The notes under the pieces are model-generated. The model did not search any database, was not told where the DNA came from, and saw nothing but the letters and a program-made list of their open reading frames with translations. A stretch of DNA of 28,022 nt from DATAMF01 sp964472565 (GTDB taxonomy: Bacteria > Chloroflexota > Anaerolineae > Aggregatilineales > Aggregatilineaceae). Location: positions 1 through 28,022 of the forward strand of contig CAYYNB010000073.1 in assembly GCA_964472565.1 (NCBI GenBank), in the 5' to 3' direction. Positions 23,680 through 28,022 of this stretch are shown one piece after another. The first letter of the stretch is position 1. Every line of letters begins with the position of its first letter. Position numbers and translations under genes: made by a program.

Positions 23680-24269
23680 GATTAGAAGGTATCCTGCTCG
23701 ATCTGGTGCCGTTTGACAACCGCTTTGAGGAACACCAGGTCGAATGGATGAACGGCCCCTCGCGTGATTACAGCGGTTGGCGTGATGGTTTTATAACCCG
23801 TGCCGGTTATCAGCAGATGCGCGAGCAGCAGGCGCAGGAACCCGCCTCTGCGACGGATCGCCTCCGCTTTGGGCTGTTGACCAAAGACGGTGTTCCGATT
23901 GGGGCGTTTTCATTGCACAGCCTGCGCCCGTATTACCGGCTGGCCGAAGTCGGCGCGATGATCGGTCATCCGGCTTATTGGGGTGGGGGCTTCGGTTCCG
24001 ATGCCATGCTGTTGATCACGGAATATGGTTTTTGCTGGCTGGACTTCCAGCGGTTGTATCTGGTCACGATGGGGCATAATCTCCGCGCCCAGCATCAGGT
24101 CGAAAAATGCGGTTATACGCTTGAAGGTCGGCGGCGTGATGCGTCGTTTCATGAAGGGTATACGGATTCCCTGGTTTATGGTCTGCTGCGCGACGAGTGG
24201 CCGGGGTATAACATCATGGCGCAGCGTTTGAAACTGCACGAAAAAGCGCGGCAGCACGGTTATGCTTAA
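23676..24269 (+). CDS. GNAT-family N-acetyltransferase (first of a tandem pair)
   Basis: A protein of 197 residues resembling RimJ/RimL-type acetyltransferases. 'LRFGLLTKDGVPIGAFSLHSL' gives the central strands. 'AEVGAMIGHPAYWGGGFGSDAMLLITEYGF' (about 88-117) contains the acetyl-CoA pyrophosphate loop of the G-x-G-x-x-x-x type, in a GGFGSDA form. 'LYLVTMGHNLRAQHQVEKCGY' with Asn and 'EKCG' is the usual C-terminal signature. GTG 23676 overlaps the upstream stop. It is closely related to the product of 24279-24875, so the pair arose by duplication. The acceptor could be a protein N-terminus or small amine; nothing in the sequence decides. Confidence 0.9.
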   Translation: MRLEGILLDLVPFDNRFEEHQVEWMNGPSRDYSGWRDGFITRAGYQQMREQQAQEPASATDRLRFGLLTKDGVPIGAFSLHSLRPYYRLAEVGAMIGHPAYWGGGFGSDAMLLITEYGFCWLDFQRLYLVTMGHNLRAQHQVEKCGYTLEGRRRDASFHEGYTDSLVYGLLRDEWPGYNIMAQRLKLHEKARQHGYA

Positions 24270-24278
24270 GGAGCGAGT

Positions 24279-24875
24279 ATGATCTTGGAGGGGCTGTTAC
24301 TCGATCTGGTGCCCTACGGCGCAGATTTTCTGAAACACGAGCAGGAATGGCACAATGGCCCGATGCGCGTTTGGTGGGGGCTGGATGGGCTGCTGAGTGA
24401 GGCCGGTCTCCGGCAGCGCCGCGAATTTTTTGCTTCCCTCCCGTCTGCTAGTCAGGTCCGTTTTGGGATGCGGGCCAAAGATGGCAACCCGATTGGTATG
24501 TTTGTGCTGGCGAATATCGACTACTACCACCGCACCGCCGAAGTGGGCGCGGGGATCGGCGATCCCCATTATTGGAGCGGCGGCTTTGGCTCCGATGCCA
24601 TGCTGCTGATCGTGGAGTACGGTTTCCGCCAGCTTGATCTCCGCCGCTTGTGGTTGACTACCGCTGGGACGAATTTCCGCGCGCAGCGCCAGATCGAAAA
24701 ATGCGGCTTCACGCGTGAAGGGGCGCGCCGCCTGGAATTACTTGCAGTTGACGGGCGCGGCTACCAGGATTTTTTGTGGTATGGCCTTCTGCGGGAAGAT
24801 TGGCCGGGCCGCGATCTGATGATCGAACAGTTGGGTTTGCGAGAAAAAGCGCGCGAACGCGGGTATCTAGACTGA
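24279..24875 (+). CDS. GNAT-family N-acetyltransferase (second of a tandem pair)
   Basis: A protein of 198 residues, colinear with the preceding acetyltransferase from end to end. Shared anchors are 'LEGLLLDLVPY', 'VRFGMRAKDGNPIGMF', 'AEVGAGIGDPHYWSGGFGSDAMLLIVEYGF', 'NFRAQRQIEKCGFTREG' and the tail 'EKARERGYLD'. The acetyl-CoA loop is intact. Divergence is greatest in the N-terminal acceptor-side helices ('MRVWWGLDGLLSEAGL' versus 'SRDYSGWRDGFITRAGY'), which suggests different acceptors. AAGGAG precedes ATG 24279, nine bases after the previous stop, so it belongs to the same operon. Confidence 0.9.
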   Translation: MILEGLLLDLVPYGADFLKHEQEWHNGPMRVWWGLDGLLSEAGLRQRREFFASLPSASQVRFGMRAKDGNPIGMFVLANIDYYHRTAEVGAGIGDPHYWSGGFGSDAMLLIVEYGFRQLDLRRLWLTTAGTNFRAQRQIEKCGFTREGARRLELLAVDGRGYQDFLWYGLLREDWPGRDLMIEQLGLREKARERGYLD

Positions 24876-24893
24876 ATCGAAAGGAATCTGTTT

Positions 24894-25463
24894 ATGGCCG
24901 AAGAACGACTCGCCGCACTGCTCCAGAATCATCTGGCCCGCTACCCCCACATGGAATTGTGGGATGTCTATAAGCTGTTCCATCAGGCCACCTTTGGTCC
25001 TGGACACGCCATCACCAACAAAAAGGCGGCCCGCGAATATCTGGAAGAAGAGAGTACGCAGGCCGGGGCTGCGCCGCCCCGTGAACCGCTGGTCGAAAAC
25101 ATCCATCCCGACGGGCTGATCGTGCGCCTGCATCTGCGCCCCTATCTCGCCTACCGGGGATCGCTGAAAATTCTGTTAGAGGCGTTTATCCGGTCCGCCG
25201 ATCAGGTGCGCGGTGAGCGTGATCTGATGGCGTGGCGCTGGTCCAAGTTTCATGACCTGTGCGCGCCGGGCGAACCCTATGCCGGGCGTTTTGACCGCCG
25301 CGAACTGGCTCTTTTTGGGCGGATGCGTGCCCGTGAGCTGTGGCCCGCCGTGCATCATTCGCCCGCCTACAACGAGGCGTATAATCCGGCCTACCGTGTT
25401 CTGACTCGTCAGGAAGCCGAAGCGCTCTGCCGCAAAATCAATGTCCCCTTTGATGTGGTGTAA
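24894..25463 (+). CDS. Conserved protein of unknown function
   Basis: A protein of 189 residues, soluble and without a signal peptide. The N-terminal part 'YPHMELWDVYKLFHQATFGPGHAI' (about 18-41) looks like a conserved helical motif, and 'RLHLRPYLAYRGSLKILLEAFI' is a second helical block. His and Asp/Glu residues in 'VYKLFHQ', 'GPGHAI', 'HHSPAYNEAYNPAYRVL' could form a metal or catalytic site, but I cannot name the family. AAAGGAATC precedes ATG 24894 and the gene follows the second acetyltransferase by 18 bases, so it is probably the last gene of that operon. Confidence 0.75.
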   Translation: MAEERLAALLQNHLARYPHMELWDVYKLFHQATFGPGHAITNKKAAREYLEEESTQAGAAPPREPLVENIHPDGLIVRLHLRPYLAYRGSLKILLEAFIRSADQVRGERDLMAWRWSKFHDLCAPGEPYAGRFDRRELALFGRMRARELWPAVHHSPAYNEAYNPAYRVLTRQEAEALCRKINVPFDVV

Positions 25464-25474
25464 CGTTGCCTATC

Positions 25475-25503
25475 TTCCCTCGCTAGTCGATTTAGCGAGG
25501 GAA
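25475..25503. terminator. Hairpin after the 24894-25463 gene
   Basis: A perfect 11-bp stem, TTCCCTCGCTA (25475-25485) and its complement (25493-25503), with a 7-base loop, starting 12 bases after the stop codon. No U-tract follows on the plus strand, so termination strength is uncertain. Confidence 0.55.
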
Positions 25504-25531
25504 AATCATAGAAAAGTGGGTGGATTAAACT

Positions 25532-26329
25532 ATGCATAAAGCATCTTGGTTTGATGCATTGGTAGCTATTGCACGGGTACCTGATTTGGGGCTTGTTATC
25601 GATATGGATGGAACTATCAGCCCTATTGTGCTCAAGCCGGAAGATGCCTTTGTGACAGCCCAAAACAAGGAATTGCTCGAAAAACTTAGAACAAAATTAG
25701 AGTTGGTGGCAGTTCTGTCGGGCCGTTCAGTCGAAGATGTTGTGAAGCGTGTTAATCTCCCCGACTTAGTTTATATCGGTAGTCATGGGCTGGAACAGTG
25801 GAACAAGGGCCGGGCTGAACTTATGGAAGCAGTTTTTCCCTTTCTTCCCAAATTTGAAGCCTTGATTCAGGATGTAATGCCCCGCTTGGTTCCTGATATG
25901 CAGGTCGAAGATAAAGGGATTACGGTTTCGGTGCATTACCGTCAAACACAGAACCCCACCGTTATTGAGGATAATTTCCAACCATTGATGGCTGCGTTAG
26001 CCGAGAAGTATGGTTTAACGCTTTACCGGGGGCGTATGGTATTTGAATTTCGCCCTCCGATTGCGGTAGACAAGGGAACAACAATCCGCCAATTGGTATC
26101 TGACTATCGCTTGAAAGCTATAATTTATCTTGGAGATGACACAACGGATGTGTTTGCCTTGCAAGAACTTCGCAAGCTGCGGGCGACAAGGCAATGTGAA
26201 ACACTGGGAATTGGTGTCGAATCGAGTGAAATGCCTTCGGCCTTGCGCGAGAACGCTGATTTTTTGGTTAAAGGTGTACCCGGTGTTGAAGAATTTTTAG
26301 GGCAGTTAGTTAGCTTGCTTTCCAAATAA
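25532..26329 (+). CDS. otsB: Trehalose-6-phosphate phosphatase-like HAD hydrolase
   Basis: A protein of 265 residues. HAD motif I is 'DMDGT' (24-28) with nucleophile Asp24 and acid/base Asp26. Motif II is 'LSGRS' (62-66), followed by 'GSHGLE' (83-88), which is typical of trehalose-phosphatases. The cap region contains 'VSVHYR' and 'EFRPP'. Lys181 in 'DKGTTI' and motif IV 'GDDTTD' (201-206) complete the site. It should release Pi from trehalose-6-phosphate. No trehalose-6-phosphate synthase gene is in the window. Composition is AT-richer than upstream genes. ATG 25532 is preceded by GGTGG at moderate distance. Confidence 0.9.
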   Translation: MHKASWFDALVAIARVPDLGLVIDMDGTISPIVLKPEDAFVTAQNKELLEKLRTKLELVAVLSGRSVEDVVKRVNLPDLVYIGSHGLEQWNKGRAELMEAVFPFLPKFEALIQDVMPRLVPDMQVEDKGITVSVHYRQTQNPTVIEDNFQPLMAALAEKYGLTLYRGRMVFEFRPPIAVDKGTTIRQLVSDYRLKAIIYLGDDTTDVFALQELRKLRATRQCETLGIGVESSEMPSALRENADFLVKGVPGVEEFLGQLVSLLSK

Positions 26330-26384
26330 CCGCTACAGGGCGGTTAGGCATCCACCCTGTAGATCGGGATTGTAGCGCTTTATC

Positions 26385-27407
26385 TCAATCTATCGACGAT
26401 AAATGACCAATGTTGGGTTGAGCCTCAGATATATCTTGAACATCGGGCAGTTGTACTTCTTCACTCCAACTCTCACAAGATGGCAGAATTTTTCCTAATG
26501 GTGAATTTTTCTCCACCCCGTTTTTCTGAAAGACGATAGCTCTTATGAAATTATCATAACCTTCTAGATCATCAATATGCTTGATGTCACGTGGCATTTC
26601 TAGCGTGAGCAAAATTGAGAATGTATCTGTGGGTTTGACGGCTTTATGAATCGTTTGCCAGTTATCAATCAAGTATCGGACGCTTGCACAGGTTGCTGCC
26701 GACCCTGTGCCTGCACACAAAAATACGGTTCTGTTGTGTCCCTCTTTGGAACCAATCGGTTCTAAGAACCGTTGAATAATAGCAACTTGCTTTTCTCCTT
26801 TTTTGTATTTTTTAGTTTTACGACCTTCTATTAGTTTGTTTTTAAATGTACCCTGAACACCGATCACACTGCGTATGCCATTAACTTTTTTGAAAACGTA
26901 GTCTGGACTGCAATTTTTCAGGTAGCTTTGGGAATAGATGTTATAGGTGCCATCACCGATCAGAATCAAATTACGCACCCCATTTTTATCTCTTTCGTCT
27001 GTTTCCCTTTTCATTTCGGGTTGTGTATGAGGGCTAATTCTGATGTCGGGAATTATCTTCGAAAAAGCGAAAAATGGTTTTACAATAAAACCCTCTGGTA
27101 GCCACGCCAGTATTCGTCTATGAAATAGATCGTGGATTTGCAGCGCTGCTTGATATTCCACAAAATTAATTGCGGGGCCATAATAACCTACTGTGATGTC
27201 TTCTCCTTCGACTCCTGTTGTTCCACCTTCTTTGATCTCTAAACGTGACAGATAGATGTCAACTTTATGAATAGATGGCTTTATGCCAAAAAACTTAAAC
27301 AACTGCTGCCTGTTTCTGACAAATAATGCAAACAAGAAAACCCCTGGAACGAGTGTTAACAGGTTTGAAGCTATATTCACGAGAATTTGGCCGATCAAAT
27401 TACCCAT
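26385..27407 (-). CDS. Membrane-anchored protein of unknown function
   Basis: A protein of 340 residues. One N-terminal membrane span (about 11-30, 'NIASNLLTLVPGVFLFALFV') is followed by a large cytoplasmic-looking part. Notable stretches are 'KVDIYLSRLEI' (about 48-58), 'YYGPAINFVEYQAALQIHDLF', 'LILIGDGTYNIYSQSYL' (a strand-glycine-loop that could bind a nucleotide) and 'TVFLCAGTGSAATCASVRYLIDNW' (a second Gly/Ala-rich strand-turn-helix). I recall similar unnamed single-span proteins in cyanobacteria and Chloroflexota but no assigned function. GAGGAG stands eight bases before ATG 27405-27407. It is clearly AT-richer than most of the window and lies next to a transposase remnant, so acquisition by transfer is possible. 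Confidence 0.78.
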   Translation of the reverse strand: MGNLIGQILVNIASNLLTLVPGVFLFALFVRNRQQLFKFFGIKPSIHKVDIYLSRLEIKEGGTTGVEGEDITVGYYGPAINFVEYQAALQIHDLFHRRILAWLPEGFIVKPFFAFSKIIPDIRISPHTQPEMKRETDERDKNGVRNLILIGDGTYNIYSQSYLKNCSPDYVFKKVNGIRSVIGVQGTFKNKLIEGRKTKKYKKGEKQVAIIQRFLEPIGSKEGHNRTVFLCAGTGSAATCASVRYLIDNWQTIHKAVKPTDTFSILLTLEMPRDIKHIDDLEGYDNFIRAIVFQKNGVEKNSPLGKILPSCESWSEEVQLPDVQDISEAQPNIGHLSSID

Positions 27408-27447
27408 AAGAATTGCTCCTCATTGAGTTTTGGTATTAGTCGATTTA

Positions 27448-27476
27448 AGTATACTTGTAACCCCTGTATCAACCAA
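27448..27476 (-). promoter_or_regulatory. Promoter of the membrane-anchored unknown gene
   Basis: On the minus strand TTGGTT (complement 27471-27476) and TATACT (complement 27448-27453) are spaced by 17 bases. The predicted start near 27441 gives a leader of about 34 bases. Confidence 0.55.
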
Positions 27477-27524
27477 ATTGATGTTGCTGTTGACAGTTGA
27501 CGTTATGTGGTGTTGTTGGTGGAT

Positions 27525-27559
27525 GGGCGCGTTACGCCGCTCTTGCTGCGCCCGTTTTT
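27525..27559 (+). terminator. Hairpin with T-run before the transposase remnant
   Basis: GGGCGC (27525-27530) pairs with GCGCCC (27548-27553), followed by GTTTTTCT. No intact plus-strand gene precedes it, so it may be a leftover of a lost gene or of the element boundary. A second inverted repeat, GCGGAAA/TTTCCGC (27575-27581 and 27591-27597), follows. Confidence 0.4.
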
Positions 27560-27639
27560 CTCCCCTTCCTGCTTGCGGAAAGGGTTCGCTTTTCCGCGCC
27601 CAGCAGATTCAGCCGAATCCCGCCCCATTCAACCTGAAT

Positions 27640-27927
27640 CCGCACTCCATTAAGCTTTGGGCGGACGGTACTTTTTCGGGAGGGTTCGTCGAACACGCAC
27701 AAGCGATAGGTATTGACGTGGAGATTACCACTCGTTTATCTGACCGACCAAGTTTTGAAGTGATCCCCTGGCGGTGGGTTGTTGAACGGACTTTCGCCTG
27801 GTTAAGCAATTATCGTCGATTGAGCAAGGATTATGAGTATTGGGTGTATACCTCCGATGCCATGCTCTATGCCTCAATGGTTCATCTTATGGTTCGGCGA
27901 TTAGCCCGCCTTCAGAGTATGGCTTAA
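27640..27927 (+). pseudogene. C-terminal remnant of an IS5-type transposase
   Basis: From about 27650 the frame reads 'IKLWADGTFSGGFVEHA', then 'PSFEVIPWRWVVERTFAWL' and 'YRRLSKDYEYWVYTSDAMLYASMVHLMVRRL'. This is the conserved end of IS5-family DDE transposases, including the catalytic Glu in 'WVVERT' and the late Asp in 'WADG'. The N-terminal half, with the first catalytic Asp, is absent. The open frame upstream (27430-27640) is not transposase-like. The protein is therefore a truncated, inactive fragment. I did not find clear terminal inverted repeats; the right end may lie in the last 95 bases. Confidence 0.85.
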
Positions 27928-28022
27928 CTTTTTAAGGCCGATCCAAGAAAATAATTCCCCATATCCTCTCAGCTCGACTTTGCACATCTTAACAATTAGA
28001 CCGTTGGGCGTTTTCCGGCGAG
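27928..28022. other. Right edge, no gene visible
   Basis: These 95 bases after the transposase stop contain no supportable open frame or hairpin. They may include the end of the IS remnant, but the terminal repeat cannot be identified without its partner. Confidence 0.3.

Noticed and set aside
26332..26366. Inverted repeat CTACAGGG/CCCTGTAG after otsB as a strong terminator
   Set aside because: The loop is long, no U-tract follows, and an alternative pairing competes; not strong enough to list as a feature.
27430..27640. N-terminal part of the transposase open frame
   Set aside because: The Cys/Trp-rich translation shows no transposase similarity and contains two inverted repeats; only the C-terminal portion is supported.
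1..28022. CRISPR array, prophage or integrated element
   Set aside because: No regularly spaced repeats, no phage structural or integrase genes, and no duplicated tRNA end were seen near tRNA-Leu.

Overview
The window looks like ordinary chromosome from a Chloroflexota bacterium, most likely an Anaerolineae-type lineage. This is an inference from several traits: secreted or lipid-anchored beta-propeller proteins with Thr/Pro-rich linkers and C-terminal SH3 modules, a tig-clpP-clpX operon alongside a second clpP, and moderately GC-rich coding sequence with GTG starts. No taxonomic marker gene is present. The sequence carries one 10-base assembly gap (22776-22785).

Layout. (1) 1-1158: the end of an SH3-like protein and a secreted Ig-like protein. 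(2) 1211-3484 (minus): a bifunctional NAD(P)HX repair enzyme overlapping a DUF6883-like gene, which overlaps a DUF4926-like gene. (3) 3629-6357 (plus): a secreted protein with two tandem NTF2-like units and a secreted WD40-like propeller. (4) 6482-9039 (minus): a class-V aminotransferase translationally coupled to a winged-helix AAA ATPase. (5) 9342-9962: a metallo-beta-lactamase-fold protein that has lost most metal ligands. (6) 10245-11668 (minus): a MerR-type regulator, a ClpP paralog and a DUF4177-like protein. Their promoter has the 19-bp spacer with an internal dyad that is characteristic of MerR control. (7) 11775-18606: a propeller/SH3 lipoprotein, an ADP-ribosylglycohydrolase, an Mrp/ApbC ATPase without its usual CxxC, a second lipoprotein, a receiver-histidine kinase fusion and a Uma2-type nuclease-fold protein. 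(8) 18708-22330: tRNA-Leu(UAG), then tig-clpP-clpX. (9) 22440-25463: a membrane protein interrupted by an assembly artefact, a small membrane protein, two tandem GNAT acetyltransferases and a conserved unknown. (10) 25532-28022: an AT-richer stretch with a trehalose-phosphatase, a membrane-anchored unknown protein and the C-terminal remnant of an IS5-type transposase.

How the genes work together. The clearest functional module is protein quality control: trigger factor receives nascent chains, and ClpX unfolds substrates for ClpP. The separate MerR-controlled clpP suggests a stress-inducible second peptidase ring, possibly mixing with or replacing the housekeeping subunit. Other links are looser: NADHX repair beside a toxin/antitoxin-like pair, and coupled aminotransferase/AAA and membrane-protein/GNAT operons.

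Most notable observations: the MerR-type promoter ahead of clpP; the chimeric insertion around the gap, flanked by an exact 27-bp duplication and carrying an unrelated TPR-coding scrap; the DUF6883/DUF4926 overlapping pair; and the ligand-depleted MBL protein. I did not find a convincing, wholly new multi-gene system. The best candidates are the MerR-ClpP-DUF4177 operon and the membrane-anchored unknown at 26385-27407.
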